Source: Nostoc sp. NMS9 (GTDB lineage: Bacteria; Cyanobacteriota; Cyanobacteriia; Cyanobacteriales; Nostocaceae). Taken from it: 64,000 nt of DNA. The notes beneath the pieces are model-generated. The model was not told the DNA's origin. It worked only from the letters and a program-made list of their open reading frames with translations, and searched no databases. Below are positions 29,651 to 38,672 of this stretch, one piece after another. The stretch spans positions 1-64,000 of the forward strand of contig NZ_JABXKL010000048.1 in the NCBI RefSeq assembly GCF_017114995.1, written 5' to 3'. The translations under genes were made by a program, and so were the position numbers. The first letter of the stretch is position 1, and each line of letters starts with the position of its first letter.

Positions 29651-29981
29651 TTAATCCCTTAACTAATATGTAATTTACCCCTGGTATATTTTAATATTTA
29701 ATTTGTGTAATTAATTTTGTTTAATTACTTATCTGTGGGGTTGCGACTATTACCGCAAGGCGGAATTAAAATAATGCTTTTTAGCGCCGTGTGCAACTTT
29801 CTTTCAAACCTAACCCCCAGGCTCTTGCCTGTAAGGGAAGGGGAGCAAGAATCAAAGCCTCTCGACCTTTCGGGCCTACGGTGTACACACAAGTCTAAAT
29901 TACCCCACCCTAACCCTCCCCTTGGAAAGGGGAGGGAACAAGATTTCTTATTTTCCCCCTTTATAAGCTATCCATTATAAG
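29651..29981. repeat. Intergenic with dispersed GC-rich repeats
   Basis: No gene. 29805-29945 holds two facing blocks of the CCCCAGGCTCTTGCC / CCCTCCCCTTGGAAAGGGG type, known as dispersed repeats in this group. Remaining sequence is A+T rich. Confidence 0.5.
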
Positions 29982-30594
29982 CATATTTCTTAACACAAAA
30001 GTTGACAGAAGTAAGTAGCTATATATCAGAAGAGGAAGATGAAAAAAGCACCAGTTATTCTGGAAAATGGACATGAGAATCAACAGAACTTCAAAAAGTA
30101 TGATGATCTCATAACTAACTCGGCGTAAAAAACTAATTATCGGGAATGTTAGAGCAAAAACACTAGAACAAACTGACGAGAAGATGAAGCAATAATTAAC
30201 TATTGAGAGACTGACAAACAAGCCAACCCTCAACCAGATCATGTAATCGACTCAATCCACGCCAGAGAACTTTCACACCAGGAAAGCCATCGCTTTTGCG
30301 ACCTAAAAACCCACCCAATCGAGCAATCCAATCGACAATTTCAGCGAGGGTCGGTGGTACTGTATGAGGATAGAGTTGGTGATGAATGGCTGCATAGAGG
30401 ACTTGCTTCTGGTTTAGCACTTAAATTTTCGACTATTTTAATCAACCTTTTGGTTCTTCTTTTGTCCCCTAATTCCATTGTTTCTAGTTCTTGTGTGATC
30501 CATTCTTCTATCTGCTGACTAAGGTAAGGCTCTGTTTCTTGCTATAGAAACTCACAGTCTCTCCCTTTTGTCAACTTTTCTGTTAAGAAAGATG
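29982..30594 (-). mobile_element. Internally deleted IS4-family element (MITE-like)
   Basis: Bounded by terminal inverted repeats: left about 29982-30011 (CATATTTCTTAACACAAAAG...) and right about 30565-30594, reading on the opposite strand CATCTTTCTTAACAGAAAAG... Over 30 bases the arms differ at only a few positions. Between them is a collapsed transposase gene. The total of 613 bp is far below the roughly 1.3-1.6 kb of a full IS4-type element. It may be mobilised in trans by a complete relative elsewhere in the genome (inference). Confidence 0.8.
30196..30541 (-). pseudogene. IS4-type transposase, N- and C-terminal ends fused
   Basis: From 30541 downward one frame reads IEEWITQELETMELGDKRRT and KRLIKIVENLSAKPEAS, the typical N-terminal domain of Tn5/IS4-type transposases. 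At about 30408 the sequence jumps into another frame with VLYAAIHHQ, WIARLGGFLGRKSDGFPGVK and LWRGLSRLHDLVEGW, the typical C-terminus. Some 300 central residues, with the catalytic DDE, are gone, and the join is out of frame. Confidence 0.85.
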
Positions 30595-30633
30595 TTTATA
30601 ATAGATAGCGGGAAACCTGACTATCTATTACTG

Positions 30634-31138
30634 TACGCAACAACTAAAATCAAGACACCTTAGTAGCCCAGACTTTTTTGTAGTATTAGAAACAGAACGT
30701 AAAATCCGGAAAAGTTGGGTAGTGTGGGAAGAATATGGCAAATATCCCCATGTCGTTGTAGAAATTATGTCGGAATCAACAGCCCAAACAGACAAAGGTA
30801 TAAAGAAAAAAATTTATCAAGATACTTTTCGCGCACCGTATTATTTTTGGTTTGACCCATATACATTAGAATTTGCGGGATTTCATTTAGGAGATGGAAA
30901 ATATCAACCTTTACAAGCGAATGCACAAGGGCATTTGTGGAGTAAACAATTAGGGTTATATTTGGGAATTCATCAGGAATTATTGCGTCGGTTCACACCT
31001 GATGGACAATTAGTTCTGACACCTGAAGAAACCATCGTGCAGGCGCAAGAAACCATAGTAAAAGCACAAGCGCAAGAAAGAGTAGAACGTTTGGCAGCAA
31101 AACTGCGGGAATTAAATATCGATCCAGATACAATTTAG
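30634..31138 (+). pseudogene. Uma2-family protein, N-terminus lost
   Basis: Reading from 30634 the frame gives QQLKSRHLSSPDFFVVLETE and continues to YPHVVVEIMSESTAQTDKG and APYYFWFDPYTLEFAGFHLG, the core of the Uma2 (DUF820) restriction-endonuclease-like fold, ending in a Gln/Ala/Glu-rich helix. The first 60-80 residues of the family are missing, and the loss begins right beside the right end of the IS4-type element, suggesting disruption by that insertion. A GTG at 30722 could give a 138-residue product, but the fold would be incomplete. Confidence 0.75.
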
Positions 31139-31159
31139 ACTACTGCGATCGCATTATGA

Positions 31160-31743
31160 TTATTCTTCTATTTCAAAATTAACTCCTTGATAAATATCGC
31201 TGAAGAAAATTTGAAAACCTATTGATTTTAATGATAATACAGCATCTACTGATTCGTATTCAGTTAATACCCATTGCCCTTTAGCATTTTTATTAAACTG
31301 CTCAACAAAATATTCATATTGATTAATCATAATATATTCTTTGAGTTCGAAATAGAACGATAAAATCTAAATTTATTAGTTCGATCGTGATTCTCTGTCG
31401 ATTTAGATAATACTTCCACAATCATTATGGGATTGGTGACTGTAGTAGTACCAGTTCCCTCATATATTGGTTCTCCCTGAATAAGCATGACATCAGAATA
31501 AGTGTAGATACGATAACGCTGTATCCACAATTTGACATCACCTATGTAGATTTTGTAATTTTTACCCCGCATCGTAAATTTAAAATTGGCGTAAAAATTA
31601 CGTGCAATTTCATTGTGATTAGTCGTACCACCAGCTATAGGAATTATTTCCCCGTCTTTATATTCATTTTTGGATTCTGATGTCTCCTCTAGTTGTAAAT
31701 ATTCCTCTGGACTGTAGGATTTTTTCGGTGTTTGTGTTTGCAT
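31160..31743 (-). pseudogene. Uma2-family gene with a frameshift
   Basis: The first frame (31743 to 31327) gives a Uma2 (DUF820) protein: YSPEEYLQLEETSESKNEY, DGEIIPIAGGT, then TNPIMIVEVLSKSTENHDRTNKFRFYRSI. It then stops after SNSKNIL. In another frame the family sequence continues as LKEYIMINQYEYFVEQFNKN down to GVNFEIEE, ending at 31160. One missing base near 31340 explains this. Repaired, it would be about 194 residues, the usual size. Confidence 0.85.
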
Positions 31744-31768
31744 AAAAACCAGATGTGTGAAATATAAA

Positions 31769-34531
31769 TTAATGAGGATAATGCTTGGCTAAAAACTCTT
31801 CAGCTTCTCTGTGATCTTTAATTACTCCATCTAAGGTAGCAGCAAGCATATCATCTAATATTTTTCGATACTGGGGCCCTGGTTTGTAACCAAGTTTCTT
31901 TAAATCATTGCCATTCAGTAGTGGCTGCACATTAGCCCAAACAGTTAAATATTCCCAAATCTGATGTCTAAGCGATCGCGGACTTTGCACAGCGATTAAA
32001 ATCAGCATTGGTAAATCGTACTGTCGCAACAACTGCATTACTTGACTAGGACTTTGACACTTAGGTAAAGATTCCATTACTTCAGTTTGAGCAAAAGCCA
32101 AGTTTTGTAAGCGTTTAATGGCATCTTCTTGCAATTGCAGATTTTTTGCTACTTTCGTCCGATATTGTGGTGCTAGATGGGCGATTAACGCTTCTAAACG
32201 CATTTCCCAATGAATGAGGGTTGGTTGCGGGTCAAATCGCCGCAAACAGCGTTCTAGCAAACGTAATTGTCGCAGGAGTTCTGCGTCTAGCTTCAGGGTA
32301 GGATGGATGCATTGCAATGCCTCTAAGTTATCGAGTAACTGTAAAGCTGATTTCCAGTAGGTGGCTTCTAGGATGTGTTTTAATTCTGTTTTTAGTCGAG
32401 TTTGCAGGGCTGGAGTTCTGCTATTCTCTTGAGCAGTGCGATCGTAAACACCACTGTTGATGGCATAGCGGATAAACTCTTCAGTTTGCGATTCTATCTG
32501 AAATCCGAAGCGCACGGCAAAGCGCACGCCACGAAAAATACGGGTGGGGTCTTCAATAAAGCTATTAGCGTGTAAAACCCGAATTTGTTTAGCTTGTAAA
32601 TCTAGTAATCCACCAAAAAAATCGAGTAATTCACCAGTACGAGGGGAAGTCAGGCGCAAGGCAAGGGCGTTGATGGTAAAATCTCGGCGATACAAATCTT
32701 GACGAATGGAACTCGCCTCAACTTCTGGATTTGCGGCTGGATAAGGATAGAATTCTGTTCTAGCAGTGGCAATATCTACCCATAGAGAATCTAATTCTGG
32801 GTCTTTGTGCCACAACAAAGCCGCAGTTTGAAAAGCCCCGTGGATTTCTAAGCGAGCCATAGGGTAAAGTTGTTGGAGTGCCTTTGCTAATTCCACACCA
32901 GCACCGACATCTGCTGATTTATGAAAGCCATCAACCACGAGATCGATATCTTTAATCATCAAAGTGCCCGCTACTGCTTCTGTTAATAGCAAATCCCGCA
33001 CCGCACCGCCCACTAGATAAAGATGCCAACCCCGTTTTTCTGCCTCTTGCGATGCTGTAGTGAGTAATTGCCACAGTTGTGGAGCAAGGCGATTTTGCAA
33101 TTCAGTCCTGAGAGGGGTTTTAAATTTTGTTAGCGCAGCGTTAGCGAGTCCGTGTTCGCGCAGCGTCTCGTAGAGAGCGTCATTTTGAATTTTGAATTTT
33201 TGCTCTCCCTCTTGGTCTTCATCTCTTTCTTGATGTAATTCCCGCAAGACATCAGTACGGGTGACAATGCCCATTAACTGCTCATTTTCCAACACTGGTA
33301 AGCGTCCGATATCATAAGTCACCATCAGCGACTCAATTTGTGGCAATGTCGTATCTGGTGTAATCGTTTTGAGATTCTTAGTCATGTAGCCCTTGACTGG
33401 TGCATGACTAAATCCGTGGTGTAAGGCGATATCAATATCCCGCCGCGAAATAATACCTACTAGTTGCCCTTGAGTATCGACTACAAACAAACCAGAGTGT
33501 CCATAGCGTAATAAAATGCGCTGGGCTTCGGCAATTGTGGTTTCAGGCAGAATCGTGCGGACAGGAGAAGACATCAAATCCCTAGCAGTGAGGGGATGGG
33601 GAATTTGTGCTTTTACCCCGTCAAGGAGTTGTTTTAATATTGCCTGCGAATCAACTCCCCTCAGATTTAACGATGCGGCTTGCGAATGACCGCCGCCACC
33701 CAAGAGTTGGAATAATAGGTTAAGATTCGTTTTGGGAATTTGTGATCGCCCAATTACAGTTAACCGTGAATCCCCTTCACCTAAAGGATACTCGTTAGCC
33801 AATAGTAGGGCATCAATTTCGGTTAATTCTACAAGTTCCGATGCCAGACTCGATAGCCCCGGCACAAAACCATCTGTTTTCAGAGTTACCCAAGCAACCG
33901 TATATCCATGTAGACAGAGATATTCTAAACTTTCCAGTGCCTCAGTTAATAGCTGCTGCAATTGCGGAGATAATCCGGGGTCACGGTAGGTGGAAATTAC
34001 TGATAAACTAGCCCCTTGTTCCATTAACCAAGCCAAAGCTAGGGCATCCCGTGGTGTGGACTGGTCATATGTCAAAGAGCCAGTGTCAACGTGGATACCC
34101 AAAGCCATTACAGTTGCTTCGGCAGGAGTCAAGGAAATTTCCTGTTGTTGCAATTGCTCGACGATTAAAGTTGTGGTGGCTCCTACTGAGTCAATATACG
34201 ATCGGGTCGCGGGAATATCTGATTCTTGTCCTAAGTGATGGTCATAAACTATAATCTCTTTTAGACTAAGTAAATCTAACCACTCAGCAGCTTTACCCAA
34301 GCGATCGCGCTGTTGTGTATCCACCACAGTCAGAGAGCGAATTTTTTCTGGATTCACCGAACGGCGTTCAATCAGCGAATATTCATCCCGATGCAATGCT
34401 AAAAAATCCCGTACAGGAGGATGAGAGCCGCCAGTTAGCACAATTTTGCTTCCCGATAGTAGGCGCGTTAACCCTACTGCTGCTCCTAATGCGTCAAAAT
34501 CTGCTGTTGTGTGGCAAAGAATTAAATCCAT
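31769..34531 (-). CDS. DHH-CBS-tRNA nucleotidyltransferase/poly(A) polymerase fusion
   Basis: 920 residues, three parts. Residues 1-300: DHH/DHHA1 phosphoesterase (CHTTADFDALGAAVGLTRLL, IVYDHH, GGGGHSQAAS). About 310-430: two CBS repeats, which bind adenosine ligands. About 490-920: class II nucleotidyltransferase with LYLVGGAVRDLLL, DIDLVVDG, then RRDFTINALAL, as in CCA-adding enzymes and poly(A) polymerases. This fusion is known in cyanobacteria and other bacteria. Residues about 444-470 (QNDALYETLREHGLANAALT) are encoded by an inserted dispersed repeat (33121-33200) in the linker. ATG at 34531. Confidence 0.9.
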   Translation of the reverse strand: MDLILCHTTADFDALGAAVGLTRLLSGSKIVLTGGSHPPVRDFLALHRDEYSLIERRSVNPEKIRSLTVVDTQQRDRLGKAAEWLDLLSLKEIIVYDHHLGQESDIPATRSYIDSVGATTTLIVEQLQQQEISLTPAEATVMALGIHVDTGSLTYDQSTPRDALALAWLMEQGASLSVISTYRDPGLSPQLQQLLTEALESLEYLCLHGYTVAWVTLKTDGFVPGLSSLASELVELTEIDALLLANEYPLGEGDSRLTVIGRSQIPKTNLNLLFQLLGGGGHSQAASLNLRGVDSQAILKQLLDGVKAQIPHPLTARDLMSSPVRTILPETTIAEAQRILLRYGHSGLFVVDTQGQLVGIISRRDIDIALHHGFSHAPVKGYMTKNLKTITPDTTLPQIESLMVTYDIGRLPVLENEQLMGIVTRTDVLRELHQERDEDQEGEQKFKIQNDALYETLREHGLANAALTKFKTPLRTELQNRLAPQLWQLLTTASQEAEKRGWHLYLVGGAVRDLLLTEAVAGTLMIKDIDLVVDGFHKSADVGAGVELAKALQQLYPMARLEIHGAFQTAALLWHKDPELDSLWVDIATARTEFYPYPAANPEVEASSIRQDLYRRDFTINALALRLTSPRTGELLDFFGGLLDLQAKQIRVLHANSFIEDPTRIFRGVRFAVRFGFQIESQTEEFIRYAINSGVYDRTAQENSRTPALQTRLKTELKHILEATYWKSALQLLDNLEALQCIHPTLKLDAELLRQLRLLERCLRRFDPQPTLIHWEMRLEALIAHLAPQYRTKVAKNLQLQEDAIKRLQNLAFAQTEVMESLPKCQSPSQVMQLLRQYDLPMLILIAVQSPRSLRHQIWEYLTVWANVQPLLNGNDLKKLGYKPGPQYRKILDDMLAATLDGVIKDHREAEEFLAKHYPH
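33121..33200. repeat. Dispersed palindromic repeat within the nucleotidyltransferase gene
   Basis: Shares TTTTGTTAGCG, GCGTTAGCGAGTCCG, AGCGTCTCGTAGAGAG and CGTCATTTTGAATT with the intergenic copy at 26373-26470. Read on the gene strand it stays open and adds about 27 residues. Confidence 0.85.
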
Positions 34532-34681
34532 AGTTAAGAGTTATTAGTCACTTGTACTTAGACAAAGGACAAATGACAAAAATGTTGCAATTTCTGTTAG
34601 CTTAAAAATAATAAGAAAGTGTCAGTGTCGCCCTTTAGGATATTCTATCCTTAGTATTTCGCTGTATTGGGAGAAGCAAAA

Positions 34682-34870
34682 ATGACCATAATATTCCAAT
34701 TTGCCTTGATAGGTTTAGTCTTGTTGTCTTTTGTCCTAGTTGTGGGCGTTCCGGTTGCTTACGCCACTCCCCAAAATTGGGGTGAATCTAAAAAACTGCT
34801 CTGGGTTGGTTCTGGGGTCTGGATTGGTTTGGTATTTTTAGTTGGTTTGTTAAACTTTTTTGTCGTGTAG
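34682..34870 (+). CDS. psbZ: Photosystem II protein Z
   Basis: 62 residues, two transmembrane helices: [20 protein letters not shown], then [17 protein letters not shown] and a second helix to LLNFFVV. PsbZ (Ycf9) lies at the PSII core edge. The ATG at 34682 gives the exact family start; a GTG/TTG at 34667 is not used. ribH follows 190 nt later, as in related genomes. Confidence 0.95.
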   Translation: MTIIFQFALIGLVLLSFVLVVGVPVAYATPQNWGESKKLLWVGSGVWIGLVFLVGLLNFFVV

Positions 34871-35062
34871 GTGACGGCTTCGCTCTGGCGCAAGCACATA
34901 ATATAAGAACTAGAGGGGCAGAAAAGCCAAGGTCAAAGGTTAAGGGAAACAAGGGATTTTTTCTTTTTCCTACTAACTTCATCCTGACCGTGCTTTCCTG
35001 CTCCTCTACATTTAAATAAGAAATGTATATTGGCCAGAAGTATAGTTGATAAAGAGGCAGTC

Positions 35063-35641
35063 ATGGCAGTTTTCGAGGGAACTTTTACCCAAACGGAGCC
35101 TTTGCGGTTTGCAGTGGTGATTGGTCGATTCAATGACCTCGTTACCGGAAAGCTGCTAGAGGGATGTCAAGATTGTTTAAAACGCCACGGTGTAGACCCT
35201 AATCCCCAAGGTAATCAGGTGGACTATGTTTGGGTTCCGGGAAGTTTTGAGGTACCTTTAGTAGCTCGCCAATTAGCACTTTCCCATCGTTATGATGCTG
35301 TAATTTGTCTTGGTGCAGTCATTCGAGGACAAACACCCCATTTTGATTACGTATCCTCAGAGGTTTCTAAAGGCATTGCCGCCGCTAGCTTTCAAACTGG
35401 GGTGCCAGTAATTTTTGGCATTTTGACAGTAGATACTATGCAGCAAGCCCTAGAACGGGCAGGCATAAAAGGTAATCATGGCTGGGATTACGCCCTGAAT
35501 GCCTTAGAAATGGCTAGCCTGATGCGGCAACTGCGTTCTAACCTGGCAGAGCCATATTCTCGTAATAGTCAGTCTTTGCCAGCCTCTTTTCCAAGTGCCA
35601 GCGTTGGCAATTTAACAGTGGAGTCAGAAGAAGTGGGCTAA
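35063..35641 (+). CDS. ribH: 6,7-dimethyl-8-ribityllumazine synthase
   Basis: 192 residues. Penultimate step of riboflavin synthesis: condensation of the 5-amino-uracil and 3,4-dihydroxybutanone phosphate. Motifs: [51 protein letters not shown] and [17 protein letters not shown]. About 30 extra residues at the C-terminus (rich in Ser) extend beyond the normal end. ATG at 35063. Confidence 0.96.
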   Translation: MAVFEGTFTQTEPLRFAVVIGRFNDLVTGKLLEGCQDCLKRHGVDPNPQGNQVDYVWVPGSFEVPLVARQLALSHRYDAVICLGAVIRGQTPHFDYVSSEVSKGIAAASFQTGVPVIFGILTVDTMQQALERAGIKGNHGWDYALNALEMASLMRQLRSNLAEPYSRNSQSLPASFPSASVGNLTVESEEVG

Positions 35642-35750
35642 ATTCAGTTATAAGTGCTGAGTTATGAGTATAAAAAACTCAGCACTCATAATGAATTAAG
35701 GGGTTGACAATTACAGATAAATCTGAGATATTATTATTTGGGTGATGATC

Positions 35751-35822
35751 GCGGGTATAGCTCAGTGGTAGAGCGTCACCTTGCCAAGGTGAATGTCGCG
35801 CGTTCGAATCGCGTTACCCGCT
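35751..35822 (+). tRNA. tRNA-Gly(GCC)
   Basis: 72 nt cloverleaf. Acceptor GCGGGTA / TACCCGC with discriminator T, D-arm with GCTCAGTGGTAGAGC, anticodon stem TCACC/GGTGA with loop TTGCCAA (anticodon GCC at 35783-35785), T-arm CGCGTTCGAATCGCG. CCA is not encoded. Confidence 0.97.
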
Positions 35823-35830
35823 TCCAACTA

Positions 35831-35871
35831 AAACCTCTTGAATTTAATAATTCCAAGAGGTTTAGTGTTTT
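35831..35871 (+). terminator. Terminator after tRNA-Gly
   Basis: Stem AAACCTCTTG / CAAGAGGTTT with a 13-nt loop, then AGTGTTTTT. Confidence 0.75.
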
Positions 35872-36488
35872 TAGGGTGCATTGAAGTTTTTGTAGATTAG
35901 CTCTGCACTCTTGTAAACCCATCCAAATGTGGACAAGTAAGTCAACATTAGCCACAATCCTTATATATTTGGACAAAGAGTTACACACTACAATAGATAT
36001 TTTAGCAATTCCCGCTCTGGAAACGCTTGTGAACTCCGTAGATATTGGACATAATGCCGATCTAACCTTGAGAACTGATAGTAATATATAGTGACAGTGA
36101 CCCAAAGGTAAATTAGCGGGTTTGTTGATGTGTGTTGTTTACGAGGGTAGCCTTCCCAAAAGATTTGCTTTAGGAGCGATCGCCACCTATGCTTGAAATT
36201 GTACCAGGTGTGTCAGCATAATAAATCCCCAAAAACGCAACCACATTACCTTGAAAGCGACAGATGAAGAGAAGGAAGTTTTTAAACAAGATCGCCAGCT
36301 ATGGGGAAAGACTACAAATAGATAACTCTGTACTAATTTGGCAACTAGTATACTTAAAGTTAGCGGCATCTACTATTTTTAATCAGGGCAATGTTTGTAT
36401 CGCCTTTCTATGTATATAAAGACAGAAGCCTCTAAGGTATTATATTCTCGCAGTTCGTGTAAAACACGCTCAAGTTATTAGAACGCTT
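35872..36488. other. Intergenic, no gene seen
   Basis: About 600 bases without a supported gene. A minus-strand frame at 35776-36105 runs antisense through the tRNA, and one at 36187-36369 has no family features. Confidence 0.5.
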
Positions 36489-36896
36489 GTGCAATCTCAA
36501 AAACCCGAAAAAATCGATTTCAATACCGAATACCCCTGTCCCTGTCGTCGCCGGGGTCAGTTAATTCCGATTACGCTGACAGAAGCATTTGGTTGCGATC
36601 GCTGTCAGCAAATCTTTGTGGTAGAAGATAATGGTCATGTCTTAGAACAGCTTTCTACCACCTATCCCTACAAACGGGCTTGGCGTTGGATGGGAAATAG
36701 TTGGCATGTTGTCCATCCCCGCTTAGGAGAAAGCTATCTGCCTATAGCGCTGGGCATTATTTTCGTGCTAGTGATTATATGGCTGCCATTAGCACTGCGA
36801 TTGGCAAATGGTTCCAGCATTATTGCTTGGGCAATGGTGGCGGTGCTATTGGCTATCTTACCAGCACTAATGGTCTGGCTTACCTACAGACGTTAA
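36489..36896 (+). CDS. Cyanobacterial membrane protein with N-terminal zinc-ribbon-like part
   Basis: 135 residues from a GTG at 36489. The N-terminal 35 residues have CPCRRRGQL and CDRC, suggesting a zinc-binding ribbon. Two hydrophobic helices follow (IALGIIFVLVIIWLPLAL and AWAMVAVLLAILPALMVWL). I recognise the type as conserved in cyanobacteria without known function. 4 nt upstream of the proA-like gene, so probably cotranscribed. Confidence 0.75.
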   Translation: MQSQKPEKIDFNTEYPCPCRRRGQLIPITLTEAFGCDRCQQIFVVEDNGHVLEQLSTTYPYKRAWRWMGNSWHVVHPRLGESYLPIALGIIFVLVIIWLPLALRLANGSSIIAWAMVAVLLAILPALMVWLTYRR

Positions 36897-36900
36897 CTCA

Positions 36901-38166
36901 ATGACTGTTGAAGTTTTGGATGACCACCCCGAACCAATTACTAGTGCCCAACGAGCCTATCAAGCTTCCCTAAAGTTGGGACTCACAAAGGGAGCAGACC
37001 GAAGTCGTGCAGTATTGGCGATGGCACAGGCGATTGAGCGCTCATTTGACGACATTCTAGAAGCCAATACCTTGGATTTAGAAGCCAGTCGGGAAATGGC
37101 AGTGCCTGAGTTGATATTGGACTGGCTGAAGCTGACTCCCACACGACTAGAGATGACAGTAGACATTTTACAACGGTTGGGGGAATTATCAGATCCGCTG
37201 CGACGCGTCAGAACCGCTGATTATCAACTGGAAGATTCCCAGAGTTATACCCAGTTAATGCCCTTGGGAGTAATTGGATTTATTTATGAGGCGTTTCCCG
37301 ATTTAGGGGCGATCGCAGCGGGTTTTTGTATCAAAACTGGCAATTGTATAATTCTCAAAGGCAGTACTGAAGCTAGCCATTCCAACGCCGCCATCGCTGA
37401 GGCACTGCAAAATGCGATCGCAGAAGTTGGTCTAGCTCCGGGCTGTCTAGAACTGATCACAGCAGAACATGGTGCTTCAATTCGGGATTTAGTCACCCAA
37501 GACCAGTACGTGAATTTAGTGATTCCCTACGGACGTTCTAGCTTAGTGCAGCAGGTAGTCCGACAGTCAACTTGCCCAGTTTTAAAGTCAGCGATGGGTA
37601 ACTGTTACCTTTACTGGTCGCTGAATAGCAGCTTAGAAATGGTGCGCTTGATGATTCTTAATAGTCATCAAAGTGAACCCGATCAAGTCAACGCCATTGA
37701 AAAGGTACTAATTCATCGTCAGGCCTTGCCATCATCAATAGCCGTTTTATGGAACAGCTTGATGGAAAAAGGCTTTGAAATTAAAGGGGATGCAGAACTA
37801 GTACAAGCCTTTCCTCAGTTGCAGCTGGTAAAAGAAGGCGAATGGGGAAACCCTTATTTAACAAGGACAGTAGCTTTTAAACTGGTGGATAGCTTAGAGG
37901 CTGCGATCGCCTGGATTAATGAATACAGCAGTGGTCATGCTGACTCCATCGTGACTGAATCTTACCAGGAAAGTCGGCAGTTTGCCTTGGGAGTTAACAG
38001 TGCCTCTACCTACATCAACACTTCCCCGCGTTTTTCCCGCAACCCTTCCCGGGGAGATTCAGTATTTCTCGGCATGTCTAACCAAAAAGGTCATCGTCGG
38101 GGATTTATCAGCTTGGAAACTTTGACCACCGTTAAGCACATTGTTCAGGGAAATGGCAGATTTTAA
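36901..38166 (+). CDS. proA: Gamma-glutamyl phosphate reductase-like protein
   Basis: 421 residues, ProA/ALDH-fold throughout: GVIGFIYEAFPD, ILKGSTEASHSN, ILNSHQSEPDQVNAIEKVL, then GVNSASTYINTSPRFS and LGMSNQKGHRRGF near the end. ProA reduces gamma-glutamyl phosphate to glutamate semialdehyde in proline synthesis. Odd: where other ProA have PxVCNAxE, with the catalytic Cys, this one reads PDQVNAIE, with Val at that position. So it may be an inactive or repurposed paralogue; cyanobacteria are known to carry two proA genes. The family call is firm, the activity is not. Confidence 0.82.
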   Translation: MTVEVLDDHPEPITSAQRAYQASLKLGLTKGADRSRAVLAMAQAIERSFDDILEANTLDLEASREMAVPELILDWLKLTPTRLEMTVDILQRLGELSDPLRRVRTADYQLEDSQSYTQLMPLGVIGFIYEAFPDLGAIAAGFCIKTGNCIILKGSTEASHSNAAIAEALQNAIAEVGLAPGCLELITAEHGASIRDLVTQDQYVNLVIPYGRSSLVQQVVRQSTCPVLKSAMGNCYLYWSLNSSLEMVRLMILNSHQSEPDQVNAIEKVLIHRQALPSSIAVLWNSLMEKGFEIKGDAELVQAFPQLQLVKEGEWGNPYLTRTVAFKLVDSLEAAIAWINEYSSGHADSIVTESYQESRQFALGVNSASTYINTSPRFSRNPSRGDSVFLGMSNQKGHRRGFISLETLTTVKHIVQGNGRF

Positions 38167-38672
38167 ATAATTCGTAATTCGTAATAACGCTCCTGCGGAC
38201 GCTCGAGTACTCGCTACCGCTTCTCTACGAGACGCTACGCGAACGCTAACGTAATTCGTAATTAGAAGAAGGTTTGCCAAAAGTGCCTATAGCGGCAGTT
38301 CTGTTTCGGTTGGGATCTAAATGTCCTACAAAATTCTCCCAATACCCCAATCCAATTTTAAACTTAACACAATCTTAATTTCTGCTTGATCCTGGGTTGG
38401 TAAGTTTTTTGTGGTTGGTTGAGCAGCTATTAGGAGACAAGTCAAATCAACATAATTAGTAATTACTAATTCATAATTCATAATTATTAGACGATTTACA
38501 ATCTGCTGTTTCTATAAGAAGCAGCCATATTTTGTTTAGGTCTAAATCCCCATACAAAATGCAATTACGAATTACGAATTACGAATTATTTAAACTACTA
38601 TTTGTGCTTTTCGCAACTGACCCTTCTTAAGTTTGCCAACTGAACTGTATTTACATCTGGGTACGGGTGAAT
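38167..38672. other. Intergenic between proA-like gene and phoD
   Basis: No gene. It contains a dispersed palindromic repeat at 38199-38253 (CTCTACGAGACGCT), tandem AATTCGTAATT/ACGAATT repeats (38168-38190, 38251-38262, 38566-38590) and a candidate Pho box at 38363-38392. Confidence 0.6.
38363..38392 (+). promoter_or_regulatory. Candidate Pho box
   Basis: Three 8-nt units separated by 3 nt: CTTAACAC-aat-CTTAATTT-ctg-CTTGATCC, matching the cyanobacterial PhoB/SphR pattern (PyTTAAPyPy(T/A) repeats with 3-nt spacers). About 280 nt upstream of phoD, a phosphate-starvation gene. Confidence 0.6.

Noticed and set aside
29961..30242. 93-codon hydrophobic minus-strand frame
   Set aside because: Spans the left end of the IS4 element and part of its transposase remnant in another frame.
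35776..36105. 109-codon minus-strand frame
   Set aside because: Runs antisense through tRNA-Gly and its terminator.
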